This document shows, in pieces, positions 14,801 through 26,064 of a stretch of 64,000 nucleotides of DNA. Source of the stretch: Brugia malayi (Eukaryota; Nematoda; Chromadorea; Rhabditida; Onchocercidae); assembly GCF_000002995.4 (NCBI RefSeq), contig NW_025062479.1:24797221-24861220 (forward strand), given 5' to 3'. The notes below the pieces were generated by a model. The model did no database searches. It was given only the letters and a program-made list of their open reading frames with translations, and was not told the origin of the DNA. A program made the position numbers and the translations under genes. How positions within the stretch are numbered: position 1 is the first letter of the stretch; every line of letters begins with the position of its first letter.

Positions 14801-17554
14801 GAAAATTAGAAATTATAAAATTTTTTAGGCTGGTGAATTATTTGAAGCAATAAAAAATTTTGAACAATCATTGGAAAATTATCAAAAAGGAAAAAGTTAT
14901 GCAAAAGCTATTCAGGTTAATTATAATCATTTTTTTTTTTTTTTTTTCAATTATTATTTATGCAAAAAATTTCTCATTTCATATATCAGTTAAATATTTT
15001 AGCTAGCACGAATACATTTTCCGGAAAAAGTTATTTCACTGGAAGAAGATTGGGGTGATTATTTGATTGCAGAAGGAAATTATGATGCAGCAATAAATCA
15101 TTTTCTTGGTTTGTATTATTATTAGATTAATCATCTATCTATGTTATAGTTTTGTGTTTTAGTTTTAATTTTAAAATTTAAATTTATGCCCATTTGCAGA
15201 AAGTGGAAAAACAGCAAAAGCTCTTGAAGCATCAATTAAAGCAAAACAATGGAGTAGAGCTGCACAAATTGTTGATGTAATTGAAGATAGCGAACTGGCA
15301 AAACGATACTATGGCAAAATTGCTGATCATCATGCAAGTATTGGTGATCTTGAGGTAGATTAATTAATCTTTTTTTTTTTTTTTTTTTAAATTATCTGGC
15401 TGATATGATAAGATTATTGTTATGATCATTATATTAGTAATTTATAAAAAAAAAAAAAAGTTATCAAATAAAAATGAAATTAATCTTGAAAAGGTCGAGA
15501 ATAATCATGCAAGTATTGGTGATCTTGAGGTAGATTAATTAATTTTTTTTTTTTTAAATTATCTGGCTGATATGATAAGATTATTATTATGATCATTATA
15601 TTAGTAATTTATAAAAAAAAAAAAAGTTATCAAATAAAAATGAAATTAATCTTGAAAAGGTCGAGAATAAACAATCAAGTATTGATGATCTTGAGGTAGA
15701 TTACTTTAAATTATCTGACTATAAAATAAAAATGAAATTAATCTTGAAAAGGTCGAGAATAAACATGCAAGTATTGGTGATCTTGAGATAGATTACTTTA
15801 ACAAGACAAGATTATTATTATTTGTAATATAATTTTGAGTAATTTCTAAGAAATTTATCAAAGAACGAAATTAATCTTAAAAAGGTCGAGAATAATCATA
15901 CAAGTATTGATGATCTTGAGATAGATTACTTTAAATTATCTGACTATCAAATAAAAATGAAATTAATCTTAAAAAGGTCGAGAATAATCATACAAGTATT
16001 GATGTTCTTGAGATAGATTACTTTAACAAAATAAGATCAAGACAAGATTATTATGATTATTATTATGTGTAATATAATTTTGAGTTAGTGTCTAAAAAAT
16101 TGATCAAATAAAAATGAAATTAAGCTTATAAATGCTTTTTTAATAAAATAGAAGAGAAGAAGCAAAAATATTAAATTAAAAATTAAAAAGATTGTTGAAA
16201 TGTGATCAAAAAAAAAAAAAAAGAATTTAGCGAGCTGAAATGTTATACATTGAAGCAAAAATGCATCGAGAAGCAATCGAAATGTATAATAAAGCTTCCC
16301 GATGGGCTGATTCATACCGGGTAAGTAAGTGCTAATTCTTTTTGTGGGTAATTTTAGATTAACATCAAATTTATCAAGCATATGAAATATTTCATTAATT
16401 CATTTGATTGTTTAATAGATTTTACAATTTATTTTTCTCTATCTCAAATGCTTTTTATTTACTTTTTTTTTTTAAGCATTGGAAAAAAAAAACGCTAAAG
16501 AGTCTAATTTTCATTTAAATTAATTTTAAAAATTTCTACATCTAACTAACTTTATCGGTTATTTTTAGTTTTTTTTTTAAAAAAAAAAAAATAAATAAAT
16601 TTAGAATTATAACAAATTGAATGAATTATTTTAGTTAGCTACAGAATTTATGGGAGTTGAGAGTGATCAAATGTATGAAGAATTAGCACAAACAATGGAA
16701 AATAGTGGTCGTTTAAAGGATGCAGAGCAGGTAGCAATTTTAAATGATTGTTTTTTTTTTTTTTTTTTTTCAATCTATTTTATTATAATTTAATTTTGAA
16801 AAGAAAGAAGAAAAAAAAAAGAGTAATTACTGAATAATTATTTTTTTTAAATTATCATTAATATTTAGTGATAAATTGTAATTTTCAATGCTTAATCTAT
16901 TTTATTATAATTTAATTTCAATTATTATTTTTTAAATTATCATTAATATTTTTCATATTTAGCTATATATTGCAATTGGACAAGTTAATAATGCTATTGC
17001 AATGTATAAGAAAACAGATCGAATTGATGATATGATAAGATTGATGGAAAAATATCATATCGAGAATGTCAAAGTTTGTTATAGTAAAATTTTTATCAAT
17101 TGAAATGAACTGGATTGAAAGGAAAGTGATGATTAGAATTTATCAATAATATTTTTTTTTTTTTATTTCAAATAGAATATTATCATCATCATTATCATTA
17201 TATCAATATATCAATATCAATATTATATTATATTAAATGTAAATAATTGTTTTGTAAACAATGTATATTGTATTTTGTTAGGAAACTCATCTTCAAGTGG
17301 CAATTGATTTGGAGGAAAAAGGTAATTTACGAGGAGCAGAAGAGCATTATTTACTTGCTAATGAATGGAAAAAAGCAGTTAATATGTATCGTAATGCTGA
17401 AATATGGAATGATGCTTATAGGATTGCTAAACAGGAAGGTGATAATATGGCACAAAAACAGGTGTAATATTTTTAGTAGTATTTTTCTATCTATTTATTC
17501 TAAAATTAAAATTATGATAAGATACTTCGAATGATGGTTAGGGATGATAATATA

Positions 17555-17593
<39 letters not shown>

Positions 17594-17802
17594 GTATTAG
17601 TAGTAGTATTTTTCTATCTATTTATTCTAAAATTAAAATTATGATAAGATACTTCGAATGATGGTTAGGGATGATAATATAATAGTAGTAATGATAATAA
17701 TAGTGATAATAATAATGATAATAATAGTAATAATAATGAAAATAGCAGTGATAATAATAATAATAACAATAATAGTAGTAGTAATAATAATAATAAAAAT
17801 AG

Positions 17803-17870
<68 letters not shown>

Positions 17871-20800
17871 TGCAATAATAATAATAATGCTAGTGATAAT
17901 ATATCATTAAACAATAATATATAATAATAATAATGATGGTGGTGATAATAATAAAAACAATAACAGTAATAGTAATAGTAATAATAATAATAATATAATA
18001 ATAATAATAATAATAATAATGATAATAATAACAGTAGTAGTGATAATAATAATAGTAGCAGTGATAATTATAATAATAATAATAATAATAATATAACGAA
18101 TGATAATCTAATCTATATTATTACTTTTGTAGATTGCATTTTTGTGGGCAAAAAGTTTAAATAGTGATGCAGCAGTGAAATTATTGCAGAAATTTAAATT
18201 ACTAGATGAATCGATTGATTATGCATGTGAATATGGGTAAGTATAAGATTAAAAGTATTTTTTTTTTTTGCTAAATATATTTGTATGTTTAATAAATATA
18301 AAAAAAAAAATAATAATAATAATGATAATTGACTAGAAATGATTTGAAAAACAAATAGGTAATAATAAATTTTCAATAATAAAAATCATTCAATTATTAT
18401 ATGATTGTTTTTTCTTTTTTTTTTTTCTTCTTTTTCATTCTTTTAAAATTTATTGCTTATTTAAGATATTTTTTTAAGAGCTTTCGATTTTGCATTTGAT
18501 TTGTGTCGTTTGGAAGCAAAAAATCGTTTACCATCAGTGCATTTCAAATTAGCACAACAATTGGAAGAGGAAGGTGAATTTGAAAAAGCTGAAATGCATT
18601 TTATAGAAAGTGGTAAGCCTAAAGAAGCTATATTAATGTATATTCATGATCAAGATTGGGAAAATGCTGAACGAGTTGCAAAGTATGTTTACTTTCTAAA
18701 TATTAATTGAAACCATGTAAACAATCAATATCTAATAATAATTAATCTTTGCAAAAAGTATGTTTACTTTTTAAATATCGATTAAAACAATGTAAACAAT
18801 TAATATTTAATAATAATTAATCTTTGTAGAAAGTATGTTTACTTTCTAAATATAAATTAAAACAATGTAGACAATCAATATTTAATAATAATTAATCTTT
18901 GCAAAAAGTATGTTTAACTTTCTAAATATCAATTAAAACATTGTAAACAATCAATATTTAATAACAATTAATCTTTGCAAAAAGTATGTTTACTTTTTAA
19001 ATATCAATTAAAACAATGTAAACAATCAATATTTAATAATAATTAATCTTTGCAAAAAGTATGTTTACTTTCTAAGTATCAATTAAAACAATGTAAACAA
19101 TCAATATTTAATAATATCTAATCTGAGCGCGTGTTTGTATATTTTAAAAATAAAATTTTTTGGAATAAAAAAAAAAAAAGAAAAAATCAAAAGTTATTTA
19201 AAGTTAAAACCAAATACTTATTTTGCTTTTAAATGATAATAGTATAAATATTGCTTAATCTTATGAAAATACTAAATGATATCACAATTTTGTACTATTG
19301 ATTAAATTAATAGCAAAAATTTACACAAGCAATAAATTTAGTAATAACTAAATTTTAAAAAAGAATTTTTTTCTTTTTTTTTTTAAAAAAAAAAAAATTT
19401 TTTTTTGAGTAAATAATTTGTAGAAAGCATAGTCCAGAAACATTATCTGATGTATACATTCGACAAGCTCGAATGGCAATTGAGCAAAAAAATTTTGCAT
19501 GTGCCGAAAGTTGCTTACTTCGGGCAAATCGTCCTGAAATAATTTTACGATGTTATAAAGAATTAGAAATGTGGCAAGATGCTATACGTATTGCTAAAGA
19601 TTATATGCCTGCAGAATTAAAACATTTAGAAGTAAGTAATAATTTTAAAAATTTGCTATTAAAATAAGCTTATTTGCTAAGCTAACAAAAATTTGATCAT
19701 GATTTATTTATTTGTTTATTAATAAAACATATGCAAATTATTTGCTAAGCTAATAAATTTGATCATCATTTATTTATTTATTTGTTTATTAATAAAACAT
19801 ATGCAAATTATTTGCTACGATAATAAATTTAGAATTATTTGCTACGATAAAAAATTGCTATGATAATAAAACGATAATAAGTTTGATTATGACATATTTA
19901 TTAATAAAACATATGCAAATTATTTGCTAAACTAACAAATTTGATCATGATTAACTAATTAATTAATTAATTAATTGTTGTTTATTGTTTAGATTGTCAT
20001 TTATTTCTATTACAAATTATATTTCGAGAATTGTTAAATGAATTGGTGGAAAAATATGTAAACATTAGGAAAAAAAAAACATAAATTGACAATAAAATAA
20101 ATTAAATAAATCATGATAATTTGTAAATATTATTAAAGGATGAATTTGATCAAGTACAGCTAAAATCTGGCGCAAAAGGTATTTTATCATTTATTGCACA
20201 AGCACGAGATTGGGAAAGTGAAGGTGAATATATTCGAGCTATTCAATGCTATCTAAAAGTAAAGGATTCAGAGACAGCTGATACTGATACAGTTGTAAAT
20301 GCTTTAAAACGGGTATAAACATTAATATTTAATAAAATTTAGTATTATTTTAATTTGCATTTATTTATTGAAATTAATTAATAACAATTATCTTTTTTCT
20401 TATCATAAATTTGCCTACTTTATCACCAAATCATCAATTCAATCATAATTTATTCAAAATGTTTAGTTAGAATTAAAATTTTACTAAACCTAAATTCAAA
20501 TGGACTTAATAAAATTTAATATTATTTTAATTTGCATTTATTTATTGAAATTAATTAATAACAATTATCTTTTTTCTTATCATAAATTTGCCTACTTTAT
20601 CACCAAATCATCAATTCAATCATAATTTATTCAAAATGTTTAGTTAGAATTAAAATTTTACTAAACCTAAATTCAAATGGACTTAATAAAATTTAATATT
20701 ATTTTAATTTGCATTTATTTATTGAAATTAATTAATAACAATTATCTTTTCTCTTATCATAAATTTGCCTACTTTATCACCAAATCATCAATTCAATCAT

Positions 20801-22184
20801 AATTTATTCAAAATGTTTAGTTAGAATTAAAATTTTACTAAACCTAAATTCAAATGGACTTAATAAAATTTAATATTATTTTAATTTGCACTTATTTATT
20901 GAAATTAATTAATAACAATTATCTTTTCTCTTATCATATATCCAATACAAAAAAAAAATTTCCATTTTCTTCTATCATTTTTTACTGAAGTTTGATTATT
21001 TTATCAGTTGCCAATTTAACTATAATTTGTCCAAAATGTTCAGTTAGAATTAAAATTTTATTAAATCTAAAATTCGAATAGAATTTAAATTTAATAAAAT
21101 TGTTAAGTATATAAGAGGAAAATGCTCGGAAAAGAGGAAAATGTTGTTAAATGATTAAAATTTACTCAAATATTTCTATTTCAAAATCAAAATTGCTTTT
21201 CATTGAAATTTTATTTCAAAAAAAAAAAACTGTGCTATTATTACTAAGAAATTATTATTTATTTATTTATTATTATTATTTTTTTTTTTCAGGCTGGAGA
21301 ATTAGCAATAAAATTTCTCTCAGATGATGTAACTTCTGCAATTGTTGATGAAATTGCAGAAATTTTCATTCATTTGAAACGGTAAAAAATAGTTTATTAC
21401 TAAAATAGTTTGTTGAATTTTCATTTTTTAAAAAAAAAAAAAAAATTTATATATAAAAAAAATTGAAAAAATTAGTTAACATTTTTTTTTTTTTATTTCT
21501 TTAATAAGTTTATGCTAATATGCTTTCTATAATAGTAATAATTGAAATATTAGTAGAATTATTAAAATTTGCCTATATAATAATTTTTTTAATTATAAAA
21601 TTAAAACATATTCAAAAAATTGAATATTCAAAATTTTTAAATTAAAATTAAAATATTTTCAAAGGTGAAAAGTTATGATATTTATATTTTATAAAAGTGA
21701 CATTATTTTAATTTTTTTTTTTTTTTTTTTTTAAATGATGATAAAATTTTATAATTATTGTTAAAGGTTTATTGAAGCAGCTGAATTATTTTTGGCTTCA
21801 AATCAACCGGATAATGCTATTAAAGCATTCTTGCTTGGTGGACAATGGTCAAAAGCTAAAAAAGTAAAATAATTATTACTTTAATTATACATATGCTGTA
21901 ATTATTTGCTAGATTCATTAGCATAAATTATTAAAATTTTAGTTAGCTATGGAATTTGTTCCGGATTTAGCCGATTTTGTGGATGAAAAATACAGGGAAT
22001 CATTGAAACAGCAAGGTCGATTAGGTGAATTAATGGATGTTGATATTGTTAGCGCTATTGACGCATTACTGGAACATGGTCAGTGGGAAAAAGCGCTTGA
22101 AATAGCCCATCAACAAAAAGTTAGTTATTAATTTCCATGTGAAATATATGAAAAAAAAAAAATATAATCTCGAAATTATTAAAC

Positions 22185-22220
<36 letters not shown>

Positions 22221-25200
22221 AAGAAAAGAGATATTATTAAAATAAATAATAGCAAATGTAATATTACATTTGTTGTTGAATTAAAAAATTGTTATAGAAA
22301 TTCAAAAACTTGCTATATTCATTAGCATAAATTATCAAAATTTTAGTTAGCTATGGAAAAAAAAAATTTACAAAATTAAACAAATTTTTAATTAATTGAT
22401 TTTATTAATTTTAAAGGAAAAGGAATGGAAAAGGATTTTAAAAGATTTTTTGTTCAATTCTTTTTTTTCTTCTTTCCCAATTTTTAAAGCTTTCTTCTTT
22501 TTTTTTTTTTTTTTTTTTTTGGGTTTGAAATTTAAGGAAAGATAAGTTTTATTGATAGATATTTTCTTTTTTTAAAAAAAAAAAGACTTAAATTTATTAA
22601 ATATTTCAATTGTTCTTAAATTAATACCACTTAAATTATAATAAAATTACACCCTGTTTTTTTTTTTTTTATTCTTTTTGCAACAATTTTTGCTAATTTT
22701 TATAACAATTAAATTAGAAATTCTACGCTTAATTACTTACTTAGAAATTCTACGCTTATTTATTTACTTACTTATTTACTTACTTACTTACTTACTTACT
22801 TACTGTATATTTGATAAAGAAAATTACTTGTAGCATCAACCATTGTTGGATAAATATGTCGCATTATATGCAACCGAATTAATTAAACAAATGAAATATG
22901 ATGAAGCATTGATTACATTTGAAAAATATGGTGCATCTTCAAATTCTAACAATTTTAACATTTATCAAAGACTTATTGAAGAAGTAAGTGAAAATTTTCA
23001 ATTTTTTTTTTAATGAAAATTAATTTTGCTTAAATTAATTTCATCTGTTTAAAGTATGAAAAATTATTTAAAAAAAAACAAAAAAGTTTATACATATTTT
23101 CAATTTAAATTAAAACAGACTGATAATTTTACGAGAATATTTGATAAGTATTAATTTTGATACATATTGAGAAGTGTATATATATATATTCAAAATTATA
23201 AAATTGAATATGAAATCAAATCAACTGAGGAAATCAATAATTTCAAATTGAACACCTGTAAATGTAATTTTATTATTATTATTATTTTTAATACTTTAAT
23301 TTTAATATCTGAAATTAATTGAATGATTAAATGTAATAATAGTTCATCAATCTTTAATATATCTCTTATTTTATTTGAAATTTCATTCAATTTGCAAAAG
23401 ATAATTCATTTTTGAATTTTTGAACTTAAAATTTTGAATTTAAACTAAGAAGTATTGCAAGATTTTAATTTTGTTTTTTTTTTTTTTTTTTAACATTTCC
23501 TAATTATAACAAATTATTTGAATCTGTCTGTTAATTAAAATGGAATTTCTTTCAAGAATTTTGTAATTATTTTTTTTTTTTTTTTTGAAAATTTTTGAAA
23601 TCATAAACAAATGGGAAATTTTCAAAAAAATGGAATTTTGTAATTATTTTGAAAATTTGAAATCATAAACAAACAATGATTAGAATTTTGAATATTTATA
23701 AATGCAATTTAAAAAAAAAAAAAAAAAACGAATTAAAAAATTAAATTACTTTTAATATTTAACTCAAATACTACAAACTTTTTATCATTTTAAGGTTATT
23801 AACGTACGTAATATGAACAATCCAAACGTTTATAGAAAATGGGCAACTTTACGAAATGTTCTTCTTATGGTATGTAATGGTATGAATACTAAAGAGAAGC
23901 AAAAAGAGGTAAAAAAAAAAAAAAAAAAATTTCATCTTTTTTACTTATCATTAAAAGTAATATATTTTACTATTTAAAGTTACATTTAAATTATCTGATA
24001 ATTTGCATTTGTACAATTACATTGTTTAATTGATAAATATAATTAAAAATAATTATATTTATCTTATCGAGAATATATTATTTATATCTTTATCAAGATT
24101 ATATTACTTGCATCTAGGAGATGATAAGAGGATAATTAAAGTATAGTTTTTGGGATTATCTTACTTATATCCAGGAGATGATAAGAGAATAATTAAAGTA
24201 ATATCTTAGGATGATAAGCGAATAATTAAAATAAAGTTCTTGGATTATCTTACTTATATCCGGGAGATGATAAGAGAATAATTAAAGTAATATCTTAGGA
24301 TGATAAGAGAATAATTAAAGTGCAGCTTTAAGATTATCTTACTTATATCCAGGAGATGATAAGAGAATAATTAAAGTAATATCTTAGGATGATAAGCGAA
24401 TAATTAAAATAAAGTTCTTGGGATTATCTTACTTATATCCAGGTGATGATAAGAGAATAATGATTATAGAATAAATGATAAGTAGTTTTATTATCGAATA
24501 ATTTTCAATATTTCAGTTATTTAATAGATATTTGGAGATTGCTCATTATGGTGCATTACGTTCAGCTATTCTCGAATATACTGGAACAGAGATAGAACGT
24601 ATCGTAGCTCAAATTACGATAAGCTTTATTCGTTATAGTGATATTATGCAAGCTGATAAAGTCTTTTATGAAGCTGGGATAGCATGCAGAGTATGTCTAA
24701 TTTTTATTCATTTATTTCTAATTTAATTCAAACATAATATCTTTATTTTATTTTATTTTCTTTTTTTAATTGGTTAAGATATTTAAATAATAAACTTTAC
24801 TATAATTTCTTTCTACAAAAAAAAAAAAAAAAAAAGAAAGAACTTAAGAATCTTTAAATCAATCAACAATAAATTTGAATATAATTAAATTAGCTAAATT
24901 AATTGAATATATTCCTAAGTTAATACTATTGTTAATATGATGTTAAATTTTTATTTCATTTTAATTTTTTTTTTTTTTTATTATCAAATTCAAAAATATA
25001 AATTTTTTCAATAATTATACAAAAAAAAAAAAATATGGCTAATTTGATTGTATTTTAAACAAAAATAGCAAATTTATAAATTAAAAAAAAAAAAAAAAAT
25101 ATATTAATTTTTTATCATAGAAATTGGGTACCACAAAAGAACGCTTAGCATTTATACTTTTAAATCATTATCTTGATTTATGTGATGCAATTGATGATCA

Positions 25201-26012
25201 AAATCCATCAGCTATTGATTGCTCCATTTTTGATGGCACTGATATACCACAAGAAATATTACTTCCTGCAACAAAATATACATCTGTAAAGTCTATTTCA
25301 TACCAAATTTTTTTTTTTTTTTTTTTTTAAGAATTAATAAAGTTAATTTTATTTTAATAATAAAAGCATTTTTTTTTTCTTTTTTGTTTAGCAAATTAAA
25401 TAATTCTCATATTTTTCTTTTTTTTTTGTTATTGAAAAATAAAATTATTAAATTTTTAACTTTTCATTTCTAGAATTTTCGAAAAAGTATATAGCATATA
25501 ATTTGAGCAATTTGAAGGATGATGAATATGAAGAAGTAAAAGAATGGGTGTTAGCAATTTCGATGGAGCAAAGTATAGAACGAAATTTACCCTATGATAA
25601 TGATGGTAATTTTGAAGTAAGCTTATTTGATGCAAATGGTATATCTCATCCAGCATGTCTTATTTCAGGTTTTCTTTTTTTGTTTATTTTATTTTAATAA
25701 CAAAAACATTTTTTTTTTCAGCACAATATTATTTATGTATGTTATAATCAATACTGATAAAATTAAATTTTTTACATATGGAAAAATTTTTTTTATCTTT
25801 TTTTGATAATGATAAAATATTTTTTTAAATTTATTAAAGGTTATCCAACATATGGTAATGTTAAAGAATTTGGATCATCCGGTAGAGTAGCCGATCGTGA
25901 TACATGGAGTTGTTTTATTATGGCGCAAAAGACAAAATCAACCGAAAATATAAGTGATGTATTACAGTTTATAGCAAAATGGACACAAACAACAGCATCG
26001 TTATCATTGTAA
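1350..26012 (+). CDS. osm-1: Intraflagellar transport protein 172 (IFT-B subunit; OSM-1 orthologue), 38 exons
   Basis: IFT172 is the large peripheral subunit of the IFT-B train that carries cargo in cilia. In nematodes it is needed for sensory cilia. Exons: 1350-1388, 2778-2921, 3185-3297, 3627-3812, 5434-5727, 6545-6668, 7237-7410, 8034-8195, 8854-9016, 9481-9545, 10042-10236, 10498-10572, 11322-11477, 11863-12012, 12477-12542, 12757-12834, 12919-12999, 14022-14189, 14829-14915, 15003-15108, 15200-15354, 16231-16320, 16635-16730, 16963-17073, 17282-17461, 18133-18236, 18479-18682, 19424-19631, 20139-20312, 21293-21381, 21767-21863, 21943-22119, 22834-22983, 23795-23908, 24517-24690, 25121-25285, 25518-25668, 25840-26012. 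The sum is 1,745 codons plus TAA; human IFT172 has about 1,749. N-terminal WD40-type propellers (residues 1 to about 600) contain [17 protein letters not shown] and [15 protein letters not shown]; the rest is TPR-like helical repeats. Conserved runs continue to the C-terminus ([17 protein letters not shown]). The start [13 protein letters not shown] aligns with the family N-terminus. Uncertain point: the acceptor of exon 37 (25518 or 25488). Confidence 0.96.
1389..2777 (+). repeat. IFT172 intron 1 with a three-copy repeat
   Basis: This 1.4 kb intron contains a segment with the core GTTGTTACTTACGTGTTACG at 1681 and again at 2015 (spacing 334). A shorter diverged middle copy around 1843-1915 keeps GCGTGTTACGTGAATTATTA. 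A TTA/ATT microsatellite (about 1455-1535) and several long A and T runs fill the rest. No coding segment was seen. Confidence 0.7.
3002..3218 (+). repeat. Tandem duplication of the IFT172 exon 3 acceptor and first codons
   Basis: Two adjacent copies of about 109 bases begin AAGTAACTAAAATGATTG at 3002 and 3111. Both carry TTTCTAG followed by codons for YGKKSYQ. The downstream copy (exon from 3185) is functional because its frame runs on into the conserved FSPDSTR block. The upstream copy (exon-like from 3059) runs into intron sequence and a stop. The downstream copy has an extra small insertion before its acceptor. Confidence 0.85.
4640..5400 (+). repeat. A/T-rich minisatellite in IFT172 intron 4
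   Basis: More than ten irregular copies of a unit of roughly 50-70 bases, built on TTCATTTTCATTTTAACAAT followed by TTCTTAAATTATTATATATT and TTATATAAATTT. Unit length varies through internal TATA-type expansions. It occupies about half of the 3813-5433 intron, just before exon 5. Confidence 0.8.
5757..6306 (+). repeat. About 48-base tandem repeat after IFT172 exon 5
   Basis: About eleven copies of a unit with core TTAGCATATTTTCTATAAAT plus a T-run of 9-18 and TTTATTAAAA. The array starts about 30 bases after the exon 5 donor. Copies differ mainly in T-run length. Each contains TTTTAG, so the array repeats an acceptor-like signal. Confidence 0.9.
7035..7300 (+). repeat. 134-base tandem duplication spanning the IFT172 exon 7 boundary
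   Basis: The segment TTTTAAATTTAAATTATTTA through the exon 7 acceptor and its first 63 or so coding bases occurs at 7035 and again at 7169 (period 134). The copies match almost perfectly, one visible difference being AAAC versus AATC in the exon part. Only the downstream copy (exon 7237-7410) continues into the conserved protein. The upstream copy (about 7103-7167) is a fresh pseudo-exon. Confidence 0.92.
7411..8033 (+). repeat. ATT/TTA microsatellite-rich intron 7 of IFT172
   Basis: Imperfect ATT repeats with two longer pure blocks around 7638-7720, and a repeated phrase of the type TTTAAGGTTATTATCATTAC at about 7460, 7540 and 7617. No coding signal was seen. Confidence 0.7.
8217..8853 (+). 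repeat. About 200-base diverged repeat in IFT172 intron 8
   Basis: Three to four diverged copies of a unit containing AATAATTGAAATTTG, TTATTAAGAATTAAATATAT and a CATAAATGATAA phrase, starting near 8249, 8450 and 8648 with a partial copy near 8819. It fills the intron up to exon 9. Confidence 0.75.
9635..10020 (+). repeat. About 204-base duplication in IFT172 intron 10
   Basis: The segment starting TGAAATAATTTGAATTTAAT at 9635 recurs with few changes at about 9839. It includes TTGATCAATTTC(A/G)TCGATTA and AAGTATGACTTAAATATAAT. Two copies only; no coding content. Confidence 0.8.
10231..10470 (+). repeat. About 116-base tandem duplication of the IFT172 exon 11 donor
   Basis: The end of exon 11 with its donor (ATGAAGTAAAAGTTTTCTTC) recurs at about 10348, followed in both places by a T-run, GTTTATTTGTTTA and CTTTCTTCACTTCTC. 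The second copy lies in the intron and retains the GTAAAAG donor-like sequence. Confidence 0.85.
10573..11321 (+). other. IFT172 intron 12, no gene seen
   Basis: A/T-rich intron with poly-T runs near 10860, 11220 and 11287 and a short repeated AGAAGAAGAGTAGAAAGT phrase at about 10640 and 10716. No conserved frame on either strand. Confidence 0.6.
12043..12407 (+). repeat. 36-base minisatellite in IFT172 intron 14, open in several frames
   Basis: Ten complete units plus a partial one start at 12043 and every 36 bases after that (core CATAGCACATATTACTGATA then AGTGGTTG). Because 36 is divisible by three and the unit lacks stops in several frames, long frames appear on both strands. They are by-products of the array: it lies between two solid IFT172 exons (14 and 15) and its translations are pure 12-residue repeats. 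Confidence 0.95.
13110..13710 (+). repeat. TATCATAATTATCAT-type repeat in IFT172 intron 17
   Basis: About 600 bases of imperfect repeats of TTATCATAATTATCATC and TATTATCATAATTTATCATA with no stable unit length. The open frame it creates is low-complexity (H, Y, I, N) and not a gene. Confidence 0.85.
14226..14758 (+). repeat. 39-base minisatellite in IFT172 intron 18
   Basis: About fourteen units of 39 bases (TTAGAATAATTTAATCTAAT then ATATTTGTATATTTTTTTA) with near-perfect identity. One shortened unit near 14425-14450 shows that the array is changing. It fills nearly the whole intron between exons 18 and 19. Confidence 0.95.
15331..16030 (+). repeat. Five extra copies of the IFT172 exon 21 donor region in intron 21
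   Basis: The end of exon 21 (encoding HASIGDLE) plus donor lies at 15331-15360. Similar segments occur near 15506, 15672, 15764, 15897 and 15989, each followed by TAGATTA and preceded after the first by AAAAGGTCGAGAATAA. Copies 2 and 3 keep the donor-like GAGGTAGAT. Copies 4 to 6 read GAGATAGAT, so the donor G is lost. Confidence 0.9.
17550..18110 (+). repeat. AAT/TAA microsatellite in IFT172 intron 25
   Basis: A 500-base TAA/AAT tract with interspersed GTA/GTG variants; its purest block is about 17806-17870. A duplicated phrase (TTCTATCTATTTATTCTAAA) occurs at about 17488 and 17611 before it. Poly-Ile, Leu and Asn frames arise on both strands and are not genes. Confidence 0.9.
18676..19115 (+). 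repeat. About 75-base repeat carrying the IFT172 exon 27 donor
   Basis: The exon 27 end and donor (GTTGCAAAGTATGTTTACTT) start a unit that is repeated five more times near 18751, 18826, 18901, 18977 and 19052. Each copy keeps AAAGTATGTTTA and continues with TCAATATTTAATAATAATTA. One copy (near 18826) reads TTTGTAGAAAGTATG, an acceptor abutting a donor. Confidence 0.9.
19660..19960 (+). repeat. Short irregular repeat in IFT172 intron 28
   Basis: Repeated phrases TTATTAATAAAACATATGCA and AATTATTTGCTAA(G)CTAA occur three to four times between about 19665 and 19930. No coding content. Confidence 0.7.
20331..21080 (+). repeat. 177-base tandem repeat in IFT172 intron 29
   Basis: Units start AATAAAATTTA at 20331, 20508, 20685 and 20862 with almost identical sequence. 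The fourth unit decays after about 20940 into a diverged tail that still matches AAAATGTT(T/C)AGTTAGAATT. High identity indicates recent expansion. Confidence 0.93.
22120..22833 (+). repeat. IFT172 intron 32 with a copy of the exon 32 acceptor
   Basis: A segment at about 22318-22355 repeats the end of intron 31 and start of exon 32 (TCATTAGCATAAATTAT then AAAATTTTAGTTAGCTATGG), about 402 bases after the original. The copy breaks down into an A-run right after GCTATGG. The rest is poly-A/T runs, a TTTAAA-rich stretch and a TTAC/CTTA microsatellite near 22755-22803. Confidence 0.8.
24100..24475 (+). repeat. Compound repeat in IFT172 intron 34
   Basis: Four to five alternating copies of GGAGATGATAAGAGAATAAT and TAATATCTTAGGATGATAAG joined by GGATTATCTTACTTATATCC. 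A two-part unit of roughly 120 bases fits most of it. Confidence 0.85.
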
Positions 26013-26058
26013 ATTTTGCTCATTAATTATATGCATTTATAATTTTTAAATCATTGCA

Positions 26059-26064
26059 AATAAA
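26059..26064 (+). terminator. Poly(A) signal for IFT172
   Basis: Canonical AATAAA 47 bases after the IFT172 stop codon. No better motif lies closer. Confidence 0.6.

Noticed and set aside
17639..17924. Poly-Ile, poly-Leu and Asn-rich frames on both strands
   Set aside because: Produced by the AAT/TAA microsatellite in IFT172 intron 25.
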